A stretch of DNA of 64,000 nucleotides from Cellulomonas sp. S1-8 (GTDB lineage: Bacteria > Actinomycetota > Actinomycetes > Actinomycetales > Cellulomonadaceae), in contig NZ_CP110806.1 of the NCBI RefSeq assembly GCF_026184235.1, forward strand, positions 3,534,001-3,598,000, read 5' to 3'. The notes under the pieces were generated by a model. That model saw nothing but the letters and a program-made list of their open reading frames with translations. It did not search any database and was not told where the DNA came from. A program made the position numbers and the translations under genes. Of the stretch, positions 18,007 through 26,547 are shown in pieces. Every line of letters starts with the position of its first letter. The stretch's first letter is position 1.

Positions 18007-19359
18007 CTAGAGAGAGGCGTCGTCCACGGCGACGGACGCGAGCGGGTTGCTCACCGCGTCGAGCGGGTCGAAGCCCGCGGACTGCTCGGCGCCGTCGACG
18101 AAGCCGTCGTGGTCCGTGTCGGCGGCGAAGGGGTCGGTGCGCATGATCTGCTCGAGCGCGTCGGACAGCCCGTCCGCGTCGGTGTCCGGGCCGCCGGCGC
18201 CGCCGTCGAGCGCGCCGTCGCCGTCCGTGTCCGCCCGCAGCGGGTCGGTACCCAGCAGCTGCTCCTGCCCGTCGGACACGCCGTCGCCGTCGGAGTCCGC
18301 CGCCTCGGCCTTCGTGCCCAGCACGAGCATCTCGTACCCGTCGGACGACCCGTCGAGGTCGGTGTCCGCGAGGTAGGCGTCGAGACCGAGGCGCTGCTCC
18401 AGGACGTCGGTGATGCCGTCGCCGTCGGAGTCCAGGCCCGGGTCGACGCCCACGGGACCGGCAGGGCCGACCGTGCCGTCCGTCAGCCCCGGGACGAACC
18501 CGGCGAAGTTGAAGCGCCCCTCGGCCTCGCCGAAGATCACGCCCTTGCGGGGGTTCGCGGCCTCGATGGTGCGGCCGTCGCCCAGGCTGATCGCGACGTG
18601 CGCGCTCGACGGGCGCCCCTGCCCGGGCTGCGGCTCGGACGGGAACGAGAACAGCAGTGCGCCGGGGGTGTTGATCGCCTCCTCGACGGACATCGTCGCG
18701 CCGTCGGACTTGAGGTCCAGGTACTGCAGCCACGTCCCGTCGGGCACGTCGACACCCTGACGTCCCGCCGCCCACTTCACCAGCTCGGAGCAGTCGAACG
18801 TGTCCGGGTCCGCGTCGTCGATGCTCGCCGTCGCGCCGAACACGTAGCTGTCGCCCGCCTGGGCCGTCGCCGCGTCGAGGAAGGCTTGCAGCAGGCTGCC
18901 CCCGGCCGGGGCCCCGCCGGCCGCGACCTCCGCCAGCGGGTCGCCCCCGCCGCCCGCCCCGACGACGTGCCCGTAGCCGTCCGTCCCGGACCACACGCCG
19001 CCGGCGGGGTCGCCCGCGAGCTGTGCGGCCGTCTGCGCCTCGTCCCGGAACTGCAGGTAGCGCGCGTCGCCGCCACCGTGCGTGACGGTCCACGGCGAGA
19101 TGTTGTCGCCCTGCCCCGACACCCGGTACGCGGCCCGCGCGTTCTCCAGCGGGTCCGACAGGTCGACGCCCGCGAGGTCCTGGTGCGCGGCCACGTTGAT
19201 CTGCCAGAGGCCGCGCGAGTCCTCACCGACGGGGTTGTGCGCGCCGGTGTTCCCCCCAGACTCGGCCAGGGCGATCGCGGTCATCGTCTGCGCCTGGTCG
19301 GGGCCGAACCCCGCCAGGCGCGCGTACCGGTAGATCTCCTGCGCCGACAGCACGGCCAT
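18007..19359 (-). CDS. CIS-linked peptidoglycan hydrolase: SLT + NlpC/P60 + thrombospondin-3 repeats
   Basis: 450 residues from ATG 19359, the natural domain start, although no well-spaced ribosome binding site is seen. Residues 5-100 are a lytic transglycosylase (SLT) domain with IALAESGGN around the catalytic Glu. Residues about 140-280 are an NlpC/P60 domain with the nucleophile in TFDCSEL (near 187) and the His in SSAHVAISLG. Residues about 305-440 hold thrombospondin type 3-like calcium repeats (DSDGDGITD, DTDLDGSSD, DSDGDGVSD, DTDHDGFVD). There is no Sec signal peptide. Combined glycan- and peptide-cleaving activities next to CIS genes suggest a particle-borne or co-released wall hydrolase; that link is inferred from position. 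A stand-alone lysis enzyme is the alternative. Confidence 0.85.
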   Translation of the reverse strand: MAVLSAQEIYRYARLAGFGPDQAQTMTAIALAESGGNTGAHNPVGEDSRGLWQINVAAHQDLAGVDLSDPLENARAAYRVSGQGDNISPWTVTHGGGDARYLQFRDEAQTAAQLAGDPAGGVWSGTDGYGHVVGAGGGGDPLAEVAAGGAPAGGSLLQAFLDAATAQAGDSYVFGATASIDDADPDTFDCSELVKWAAGRQGVDVPDGTWLQYLDLKSDGATMSVEEAINTPGALLFSFPSEPQPGQGRPSSAHVAISLGDGRTIEAANPRKGVIFGEAEGRFNFAGFVPGLTDGTVGPAGPVGVDPGLDSDGDGITDVLEQRLGLDAYLADTDLDGSSDGYEMLVLGTKAEAADSDGDGVSDGQEQLLGTDPLRADTDGDGALDGGAGGPDTDADGLSDALEQIMRTDPFAADTDHDGFVDGAEQSAGFDPLDAVSNPLASVAVDDASL

Positions 19360-19411
19360 ACCTCACGGTAGGCCGCGGCAGCCGCCAAGAACAGGATGAA
19401 CCAGGACAAGC

Positions 19412-19450
19412 GTGAAGGGTTGTTGCCGCTGTCCGGCAACAACCCTTCAC
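19412..19450. repeat. 17-bp perfect inverted repeat, 5-base loop
   Basis: GTGAAGGGTTGTTGCCG (19412-19428) is exactly complementary to 19434-19450. It sits between the divergent hydrolase and DUF4255 genes, so it is a poor terminator candidate and is either a palindromic repeat or a regulatory site. It is less GC-rich than its surroundings. Confidence 0.65.
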
Positions 19451-19549
19451 ACTCCGTGCCCGTTGGGGCAGGCGGACGCCGGTGCCGGCCCGCGCGGTGC
19501 GGTCCGGCGGGACGATGGCCCGACGACGGGCCCGACGAGGGGGTGGCGC

Positions 19550-20113
19550 ATGATCTCGGACGCCGACGACGCGCTCGTCGCGCTGCTGCAGGCCGAGGCG
19601 TTGCGCGGTCAGCCCGCCGAGGTCGTCCTCGACGCGCCGACGTCGAGCTGGGCCGCACGCCGGACCGGACCCGTCGTCAACGTGTTCCTCTACGACCTGC
19701 GCGAGGAGGTCGACCGTCGCGACGTGCAGTCCCGCACCGTCCACGACGAGCGGGGACGCGTCGTCGGCTACTCCCCGGGGCCGCGCTGGTACCGGCTGTC
19801 GTACCTGGTGACGGCGTGGACGCAGCGCCCCGAGGACGAGCACACGCTGCTGGGCCTCGTGCTGGCGAACCTCGTGCGGTTCGACGCGATCCCCGCGGTG
19901 CACCTCGGTGGGGTGCTCGACGGTGCGCACGTCCCGCTGACCGTCGGGCTCCCCCCGTCCGGCGACCGCTCCGCGCCCGACCTGTGGAACGCGCTCGGCG
20001 GGGAGCTCAAGCCCGCGCTCGACGTCGTCCTCATCGCGCCGCTGACGGTCGCGACGACGCTCGTGGCCGGGCCGCCGGTCGAGGGGCGCGAGGTGCGGGT
20101 CGGCGATCGCTGA
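19550..20113 (+). CDS. DUF4255 (Pvc16-like) contractile-tail completion protein
   Basis: 187 residues from ATG 19550 with GAGGGGG upstream. The sequence has the features of Pvc16_N/DUF4255 proteins: MISDADDALVALLQAE at the start, VNVFLYDLREE in the first third and WYRLSYLVTAWT followed by a DEHTLLGLVL segment. In Photorhabdus virulence cassettes and antifeeding prophage the homologue acts late in assembly at the distal end of the sheath and tube. It stands alone on the plus strand, pointing at the effector gene, from which it is separated by 52 bases. Its presence marks the left side of the CIS locus. Confidence 0.85.
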   Translation: MISDADDALVALLQAEALRGQPAEVVLDAPTSSWAARRTGPVVNVFLYDLREEVDRRDVQSRTVHDERGRVVGYSPGPRWYRLSYLVTAWTQRPEDEHTLLGLVLANLVRFDAIPAVHLGGVLDGAHVPLTVGLPPSGDRSAPDLWNALGGELKPALDVVLIAPLTVATTLVAGPPVEGREVRVGDR

Positions 20114-20165
20114 GGCGGGCGTCGAGGACGACCGCTCCGCGCACGACCCTCCCGCTGGGGCGTCC

Positions 20166-23100
20166 TCACCCCTGTCGGCGTGCCGTCGGGTCGATGAGGA
20201 GCTCCTTGAGCACACCCCTGAGCGCGGTCTCCGCCATGTCCTCGACCTCACCGAGCTGGGTGGCGACCGCGGCGCCGATGACGCCGAACGCCGGCACGGC
20301 GGGTTCGGCCGCACCGTCCGGACCCCGGCGGACGCCGTTGGTGTCCTGGAAGCCTGCGGCGATCTCGGCGTTCTCCTCGCGGATGGCGTCGACCGTGCGG
20401 TTCATCGCCGCGTTCGCCGCGGGTCGCAGCGCGTTCATGAACATGGCCGTGAGATCCAGCGCCTCGTCCAGGGCTCCCGAGTTCTCGGGATTGCCCACCA
20501 GGACGTCGAGCACACCGCCGAACCGGACCGCCGCCGCCGACCCCGCGGTCTTCGCCTGCTCCGTGAGGTCGTTGTCGGCGGGCGTCTTGATGCGGGCGGC
20601 ACCGAAGTAGAGGACGACCGTGGTCTGCGACATGTCCTGCCACTCACCACGCTCGGGCGCGGACGCGGTCAGCGCGGTCCACAGCTGGCGCCCCGTCCCG
20701 AACGGCAGGACGTGCTCGGACTCCTGCTGCCAGATCGGGTCCTCGCTGCGCACCGAGGAGAGCACCGGGCCACGGATGCGCGGCGGCTGGTTGCCGTGCT
20801 TCGCGGTGTCGCCGATGTTCGGTGCGCTCGCCCCGGGGTACCCGGGCCGTCCGCCGCCGGCGTACGTGACGAGCGCGTTCAGCGCGGTGACGAGCCGGGC
20901 GCGCGTCGCGCCGAGGTTCGCCGTCGGGCGCGGGTTCGGCCGTCCGGCGTCGAGCCAGGCACGCCACGCCGTCCGCGCGGCGACGAAGTCCTGCTTCGCG
21001 GTGTCGAACGCCGCCAGGAGCGGCGCCAGCGGCTCGCCGGCACGCTCCATGGCGCTCAGGGGCACGGGCGTGCTGTGCAGCACCAGCGCGTTGGCGGTGC
21101 CGTCGTCGCGCAGGTGGTGGTCGCCGTCGGGCGCGTGCACGGTCTCGTCGACCGGGACCTCCTCGTAGTCCGCGGGCGCGGGCTCGGGCCCGGCGCCCTC
21201 CGCACCCTCGGGGTCGCCCGTCCCCGTGAGCGCCGCCAGCGCCCCCCGCCCCATCGCGACGGCCTGCTCGATGAGCCAGTCCAGCGCCTCGAACAGCTTC
21301 TCGCGCAGCCCGATGATGAACTCGGCGATCTTCTCCGGCGCGTCCCCCAGGCCGACCTGGTTGGCGAGGAACCCGATCGCGACCGGCACCGCCGCGGCGA
21401 GCCCGCCCTCGAGCATCGCGGCGCCCGGCCCGACGTCGCCCTTGGCGATCGCCCCGATCGTCGAGACGTAGGAGTCGACGATCTCGAGCAGCTCGCGCAC
21501 GTAGTCCAGCACCGACTGCACGGCCCGGAAGAACGCGATAGCGCCGTTGATGACCGCCATGATCCCGGTGGGGTCCAGCATCGACAGGACCTTGGCGATC
21601 GCGGCGTCGACGATCTCCGTCATGATCCAGTCCTTGACCATGTCGAACAACGTGTCCCACAGCATCGACAGCTTCTCGGTCAGCCGCGCCCAGATGGCGG
21701 AGAACCCGCCCTCCTGGACCTCCTTGACGAACGCGAACGCCTCCCCGGCCATCTCGATCGCGCCGCGGATCCGGTCGACGGTCTCCTGCCCCAGGTGCGT
21801 GGCGAGCTTCTGCCAGATCACCTCCATGGTGATGCCGGACATCTGCACGATCAGCGTGATCGCCGCCTCGAGCGTCAGCTCGGTCGGCCGCTCGACGCCG
21901 ATCTTGCTCAGGCCGCGGAACAGCCAGTCCGCCAGTCCGTTCAGCAGGTAGGTCCCGATCTTGCCGAAGAACGACGAGAACCCGGCCTTCATCGCCGCGA
22001 TGAGGTTCATCAGGAACCCGACGGGGTCGTTGACGATGTCGTCGATCGCGGAGACCGCGTTCGCCACGACGTTGCCCACCAGCTCGGGCGGGAAGTTCAT
22101 CATCCGCAGGATCAGCTCGATGACGACCTGCACGACGATCGAGATGAACTCGAAGATGCGCCCCAGCGGCTCACCGAACTTCGCGGTGATCTCGTTGAAC
22201 GTGTCGATCGGCGAGAGCAGCTTCTCCAGCGTGACGATGTCCCAGACGCCCTTGAACGTCGAGGTGATGAGGTCCCAGGAGATGCCGAGGCTCTCGACGG
22301 CACCGTCGATCCGCCCGCCCGCCTGGGCGATGGCGCCGGACTCGGCGAGCTGGTCGTACATCGCGGCGCCGCCGGGCAGCAGGGTGATGAAGCCGCGGAT
22401 GAGGTTCTCGCCCGTGCGCGGGACGCGGGCGTCGGTGAACGGGTTCTTCTCGATGATGACGGTCAGCAGGTGGAAGCCCGGGATCTCGTGCGCGTGCTCG
22501 CTCAGCCACTCCAGCAGCGACTTCTTGACCAGGACCAGGACCTGCGCGACGACGTCCCACGCGAACGCGCCCACGTCGCTGACCAGCGCGAACGCGCGGT
22601 CGGCGAGTGCGGGCAGGGTGTCGAGCAGGCGCGGCAGGTTCGACGGGCTGATCGCGTCCCACGCGTCGGCGAACAGCGCACCGGCCTGGCCCACCAGGGC
22701 GAGGAACCGGCCCATCATCGTGTCGAGCCAGTCCGCGGTCTCCTTCAGGGTGCCGCGCTCGTTCATCTGGTCGACGACCGCGCCCTTGCCGATGAGCCGC
22801 AGGAAGTCCGCGAGGATCTCGACGGTCGGCACGTCCACGGACTCGCCCGTCAGCGGGTTGTGGCCGAAGACCTTGACGGCGAGGTTCCACAGCGGCGCGA
22901 TCTCGGGGGTCTGGAGCAGCGGCTCGGCGATCTTCGCGATGACCAGGCGGACCTGCGCGATGACGGCGTCCTTGACCTCCTCGACGAGCGCGCGCACGTC
23001 GGCGAGGAACGCGTCGACGTAGCGCTCGAGGATGGCGACGTTGCCGCTGATGCCCTCGGTGACGCCCATCTCGTCCCAGGCGTTGCCGATGTCGGTGCTG

Positions 23101-24164
23101 ATCCGGTCCCACGTGAGGTTGTGCGCGACCATGCGTTCGCGCAGGTAGGCGACGATGTCCGCGAGGATCTCGACGCCCTGCAGCACCGGACCGACGGCCG
23201 CGCCGAACGGCCCCCAGGTGAGGATCTTCTCGACCAGCTCGAGGTCGGGCGGGCGCACGGGCTCGTCGGTCAGGGGGTCCTTGCCGGTGATCATCCCGAC
23301 GAGCGAGTAGCCGGGGATCGCCTGCACGGCGGAGGTCACGCCGTCGATGATGAAGTCGGGCAGCAGGTCCGAGGCCTCGAAGTCGCGCGCGACGGACGCC
23401 CGCGCGGTGTCGCGCCAGGTGTCCAGCGCGACCTGCTGCACGACGTGCGTGGCCTCGTGACCCATGAGCTCCAGGTCGCCGACGGACTGCCCCTCGCCCA
23501 GGAAGATGTGCGCGCCCACCGTGAACGCGCGCGCCTGCAGCTCGCCCGCAGCGGCCGCGGCGGGCGGCCCGGTGTGCACCTGCACCCCCGACAGGTCCGC
23601 CCCCAGGTGCGGCTCGATGCGCGCGCGCACCGCCTCCGGGATCGGCACCCCGCCGCCCGGGCTCGCGATCAGCGACCGCGTCGCCTCCGAGACCGGCACC
23701 TCACCACCGGCCGCCACCTGCGACGCCGTCGACCCGGCGTCCCCGTCGCGCGCCACCCCGCCCCCGCCCGACCCAGGGCTGGAAGGACCTCTCGCGCCCA
23801 GGGGGGTGGGGGCGGGGGTCGCTGAGCCCGCGCGCGCCGCCCCGGCAGGGCTGGATCGACCTCTCGCGCCCGCAGGGGCGGCCGCACGCCCACCCCTGGT
23901 GGCGAGAGGGCGATCCAGCCCCACCCCACCCCCGGTGGCGAGAGGGCGAGCCGGCCCGGCCTCCGACGCGCGCTCCACGGACCCCGGAGACGGAGCACGC
24001 TCGTGCGCGATCCGCGCACCGAACGCCTCCGCCTCCCGCTCCGCCGGGTCGTGCGGATGGCTCACCGTCAACGTCGCCGACGCCACCCCGACCCGCGACA
24101 CGCGCTCCGGACGCGACGCGCCGACCTGACGCGCCGCACGGGTGACCGCAGCGTTCGACACCAC
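20166..24164 (-). CDS. DUF4157 protein, putative CIS effector with helical modules and C-terminal candidate nuclease/toxin domain
   Basis: 1332 residues from GTG 24164; the start is uncertain, as GTG 24161 is adjacent and no well-placed ribosome binding site is seen. The DUF4157 domain spans about residues 30-245: VSHPHDPAEREAEAFG near the start, LGADLSGVQVHTG, and the zinc motif HEATH at about 235-239. Between them, residues about 68-135 are Ala/Arg/Pro/Ser low complexity encoded by family B repeats. A long helical region follows, with three related modules marked by GKDPLTDEPV (294), GHNPLTGESV (433) and EKNPFTDARV (571). From about residue 995 a distinct domain contains WQQESEHVLPFG, like an HNH-type metal-binding core. 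There is no signal peptide. DUF4157 is a known marker of extracellular CIS cargo; the toxin role and nuclease type are inference. Confidence 0.8.
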   Translation of the reverse strand: MVSNAAVTRAARQVGASRPERVSRVGVASATLTVSHPHDPAEREAEAFGARIAHERAPSPGSVERASEAGPARPLATGGGVGLDRPLATRGGRAAAPAGARGRSSPAGAARAGSATPAPTPLGARGPSSPGSGGGGVARDGDAGSTASQVAAGGEVPVSEATRSLIASPGGGVPIPEAVRARIEPHLGADLSGVQVHTGPPAAAAAGELQARAFTVGAHIFLGEGQSVGDLELMGHEATHVVQQVALDTWRDTARASVARDFEASDLLPDFIIDGVTSAVQAIPGYSLVGMITGKDPLTDEPVRPPDLELVEKILTWGPFGAAVGPVLQGVEILADIVAYLRERMVAHNLTWDRISTDIGNAWDEMGVTEGISGNVAILERYVDAFLADVRALVEEVKDAVIAQVRLVIAKIAEPLLQTPEIAPLWNLAVKVFGHNPLTGESVDVPTVEILADFLRLIGKGAVVDQMNERGTLKETADWLDTMMGRFLALVGQAGALFADAWDAISPSNLPRLLDTLPALADRAFALVSDVGAFAWDVVAQVLVLVKKSLLEWLSEHAHEIPGFHLLTVIIEKNPFTDARVPRTGENLIRGFITLLPGGAAMYDQLAESGAIAQAGGRIDGAVESLGISWDLITSTFKGVWDIVTLEKLLSPIDTFNEITAKFGEPLGRIFEFISIVVQVVIELILRMMNFPPELVGNVVANAVSAIDDIVNDPVGFLMNLIAAMKAGFSSFFGKIGTYLLNGLADWLFRGLSKIGVERPTELTLEAAITLIVQMSGITMEVIWQKLATHLGQETVDRIRGAIEMAGEAFAFVKEVQEGGFSAIWARLTEKLSMLWDTLFDMVKDWIMTEIVDAAIAKVLSMLDPTGIMAVINGAIAFFRAVQSVLDYVRELLEIVDSYVSTIGAIAKGDVGPGAAMLEGGLAAAVPVAIGFLANQVGLGDAPEKIAEFIIGLREKLFEALDWLIEQAVAMGRGALAALTGTGDPEGAEGAGPEPAPADYEEVPVDETVHAPDGDHHLRDDGTANALVLHSTPVPLSAMERAGEPLAPLLAAFDTAKQDFVAARTAWRAWLDAGRPNPRPTANLGATRARLVTALNALVTYAGGGRPGYPGASAPNIGDTAKHGNQPPRIRGPVLSSVRSEDPIWQQESEHVLPFGTGRQLWTALTASAPERGEWQDMSQTTVVLYFGAARIKTPADNDLTEQAKTAGSAAAVRFGGVLDVLVGNPENSGALDEALDLTAMFMNALRPAANAAMNRTVDAIREENAEIAAGFQDTNGVRRGPDGAAEPAVPAFGVIGAAVATQLGEVEDMAETALRGVLKELLIDPTARRQG
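23776..23957. repeat. Family B palindromic repeat cluster inside the DUF4157 gene
   Basis: Four copies of a core like GCGAGAGGGCGATCCAGCCC: minus-oriented at 23776-23799 and 23848-23870, plus-oriented at 23902-23922 and 23938-23957. Opposed orientation lets the cluster fold into a large stem. The segment stays in frame and encodes repeated RPLAT- and RGRSSP-like peptides. Confidence 0.7.
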
Positions 24165-24360
24165 CGTCCCGCCCGCGCGACCTCCTCCGTCCGCGCCACC
24201 CGCACCTCCCGGGCGGGTCGTCGCCCGCGCGGACGTCCGCCCGCCGGCCGTGGCGCGTGACGCGGTCGCGCCCGACCGGCCGGACGTCCCCGTCCCGCCG
24301 GACGCGCGCGCACCCGGCGTCGCAGCGCTCCCGCGCTCGGTGGCGGCGGCCCGTTCCGTG

Positions 24361-26361
24361 TCAGCCCCCGATCCGCACGGCCGGCAGGCCCGCGGGCTCG
24401 TCGGCGGGATCGATCACGGACAGGTGGCCGAGCTTGACGAGCTCGCGCTGCAGCGCCCGCACGACGCGACCCATCGTGATGGCGCCGCCCTCGTCGGCCG
24501 CCGCGAACGCCGCACCGAGCGCCGCGTTGCGGATCACCCCGCCGGTGACCTTGAACCGGCGCGCGAGGACGTCGAGGTCGACGTCCTCGACGGGTGCGGC
24601 CGCCGGGAACACGCGCTGCCAGATGCGCCGCCGCTCCACCTCGTCCGGCGGCGTGAACGTCACGGACACCGCGATGCGACGCCAGAACGCGTCGTCGATG
24701 TTGCCCTGCAGGTTGGTCGCCAGGATCACCAGCCCGTCGAACACCTCGAGCCGCTGCAGCAGGTAGGCGACCTCGATGTTGGCGTACCGGTCGTGCGAGC
24801 TGGAGACGTCGGTGCGCTTGCCGAACAGCGCGTCGGCCTCGTCGAAGAACAGCACCATGTCGCCCGAGGCGGCCGCGGTGAACACCCGCTCGAGGTTCTT
24901 CTCCGTCTCCCCGATGTACTTGCTGACGACCGCCGACAGGTCGACCTTGTACAGGTCGACCCCCAGGTCGGCGGCCACGACCTCCGCCGCGAGCGTCTTG
25001 CCCGTCCCCGACGGCCCCGCGAACAGCGCGACGACACCCGACGACGGCACCGCGGGGAACCCCCACGTGCCGAACACGGTGCGCCGCTGCCGGTACCGCG
25101 CGACGAGGTCGCGCAGCTGCCCGGTCGGTGTCACGGGCAGCACCAGGTCGTCCCAGCCGCGGCGGGCGTGGACGCGGGACGCGACCCCGTCGAGGTGACC
25201 GCCCGCGAGGCGTCGGACGCCCGCGGCGACGCCGTCGGCCCGGCCCGCCGCGCCGGTGCCCGCGCCCGTCCCCGCCCCCGACGCCAGCCGCAGCTGCTCG
25301 CGGCTGAGCCGCACGCCCGCCGGGGCGGGGCTGCCCGTGCGCCGCCGCCAGTCGCCGTCGTCGGCCTCACCGTCGCGCACGTGGACCTCGCGCCACGGCC
25401 GCGCGGGCAGGCAGTCCAGCGGCAGCTCGCGCGCGGAGGCCAGGACGAGGGCCAGGTGGGGGCTGCGGTCGAGGTGCTCGGTGTCGTCGTGGGCCAGCCG
25501 GCCGTCGACCTCGACGACGACCGCCGCGCACCGCAGCGTCGCCTCGCGCACCAGCGCCGCCCAGGCCTCGGGCGACGCCGGCAGCGGGGCGACGAGCAGG
25601 TCGGTGCCGGGCAGCGCGGCGGCGGCGGCCTGCCGGCGGCTCTCGGGGTCGGCGCCGTGCACGAGGAGCAGCCCGCCCGCGCCGGGCGGCTGGTCCTCGG
25701 GTGGGCGGCGCCGCGTCCGCGCACCGGCCGCGGTCCGTCCCGCGTCGGCCGTCAGCAGCCGGGTCCCCGCCGGCACGTCGGGGTCGAGGGTGTCGTCGCC
25801 GCGCGCCGCCCACGCGACGCGCGGCGCGACGCCGCACATGCGCGTCCCCCACGCCCCGTCGCCGACGACGACGGCCAGGCCCGCGCGCACCAGCGGCCCG
25901 CGCGGCGCGAGCGCGTGCACCGCGTCGTCGCCCAGCACGCGGGCGACCCACGCCAGCGTGGGGCGCGGCAGCTGCACGCTGTCCTGCACGTACGCGACGA
26001 GCCGCTGGCGCTGCGGGTGCAGGTCCACGGCCAGGAGCACGGCCAGCACCTCGGCTGCGACGCCCCGCGCGCCCGCGTACCGGCACGCGCGCGCGAGCTC
26101 GTCGTCCCCGGTCCGCGCCCACGCGTGCAACGCCGCGCGGACCTCCGCGACGTACGGGTCGAGGCGCGCGCGCAGCGGTGCGACCTGCGCCGGCACCGGC
26201 CCGTCGAGGCCCGGCAGCGTCGCGAGCAGCGCGTCGATCTCGTCGTCGCCGACGTACATCCCGGCGAAGTCCCGCGGCGGCACGCCCTGGACGACACGGC
26301 AGACGGCGGCGTCGGCGGCCAGCACGACGTCCGCGAACCGCTCCCACGCCGGCGCGTCCAT
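24361..26361 (-). CDS. AAA+ ATPase of the contractile injection system (Pvc15-like)
   Basis: 666 residues from ATG 26361. The N-terminal 400 residues are Ala/Arg-rich and include a poorly conserved ATPase-like region (LLLVHGADPESRRQ). The C-terminal AAA+ module has Walker A GPSGTGKT near residue 448, Walker B LFFDEADALFG near 504, the second-region-of-homology stretch NLQGNIDDAFWRRIAV, and sensor-2 region GGVIRNAAL. Every Pvc/Afp-type CIS encodes such an ATPase, thought to help particle assembly or effector loading. It is transcribed away from the sheath gene and probably with the DUF4157 gene downstream, 196 bases away, in keeping with a chaperone role for that protein. Nothing else is seen in that 196-base gap. 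Confidence 0.88.
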   Translation of the reverse strand: MDAPAWERFADVVLAADAAVCRVVQGVPPRDFAGMYVGDDEIDALLATLPGLDGPVPAQVAPLRARLDPYVAEVRAALHAWARTGDDELARACRYAGARGVAAEVLAVLLAVDLHPQRQRLVAYVQDSVQLPRPTLAWVARVLGDDAVHALAPRGPLVRAGLAVVVGDGAWGTRMCGVAPRVAWAARGDDTLDPDVPAGTRLLTADAGRTAAGARTRRRPPEDQPPGAGGLLLVHGADPESRRQAAAAALPGTDLLVAPLPASPEAWAALVREATLRCAAVVVEVDGRLAHDDTEHLDRSPHLALVLASARELPLDCLPARPWREVHVRDGEADDGDWRRRTGSPAPAGVRLSREQLRLASGAGTGAGTGAAGRADGVAAGVRRLAGGHLDGVASRVHARRGWDDLVLPVTPTGQLRDLVARYRQRRTVFGTWGFPAVPSSGVVALFAGPSGTGKTLAAEVVAADLGVDLYKVDLSAVVSKYIGETEKNLERVFTAAASGDMVLFFDEADALFGKRTDVSSSHDRYANIEVAYLLQRLEVFDGLVILATNLQGNIDDAFWRRIAVSVTFTPPDEVERRRIWQRVFPAAAPVEDVDLDVLARRFKVTGGVIRNAALGAAFAAADEGGAITMGRVVRALQRELVKLGHLSVIDPADEPAGLPAVRIGG

Positions 26362-26468
26362 GCACCCGTCGTACCCCGGGCCGCAGGGCCCGACGCGACC
26401 CCCGCCGCACCCCTGCCTCTAGGTGCAGCACGGACGTCCCCAACCGGCGCCCACGCGGCACTGGTCCT

Positions 26469-26502
26469 GCACCACCGCCCGGCGAACGCTGGTGCGTGGT
26501 GC
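26469..26502. promoter_or_regulatory. Inverted repeat in the divergent ATPase/sheath gap
   Basis: GCACCAC (26469-26475) and GTGGTGC (26496-26502) face each other in the 186-base gap from which the ATPase and sheath operons diverge. This is a possible operator for a dimeric regulator. No clear -10/-35 pair was recognised. Confidence 0.3.
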
Positions 26503-26547
26503 GGATCGTCGGGTCCGCGCCGCGCCGACGAAGGAGGGGGACGAGCC

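Noticed and set aside
13335..18146. 1603-residue plus-strand frame opposite the adhesin gene
   Set aside because: Antisense shadow of CshA repeats, very Arg-rich and without a recognisable domain.
20712..23825. 1037-residue plus-strand frame opposite the DUF4157 gene
   Set aside because: Asp/Arg/His-rich shadow; the minus frame has the HExxH motif and helical modules.
24165..24360. Possible small gene between ATPase and DUF4157
   Set aside because: Only Arg/Ala/Gly-rich frames without family features; a GGAGGAGG there is about 20 bases from the next GTG.
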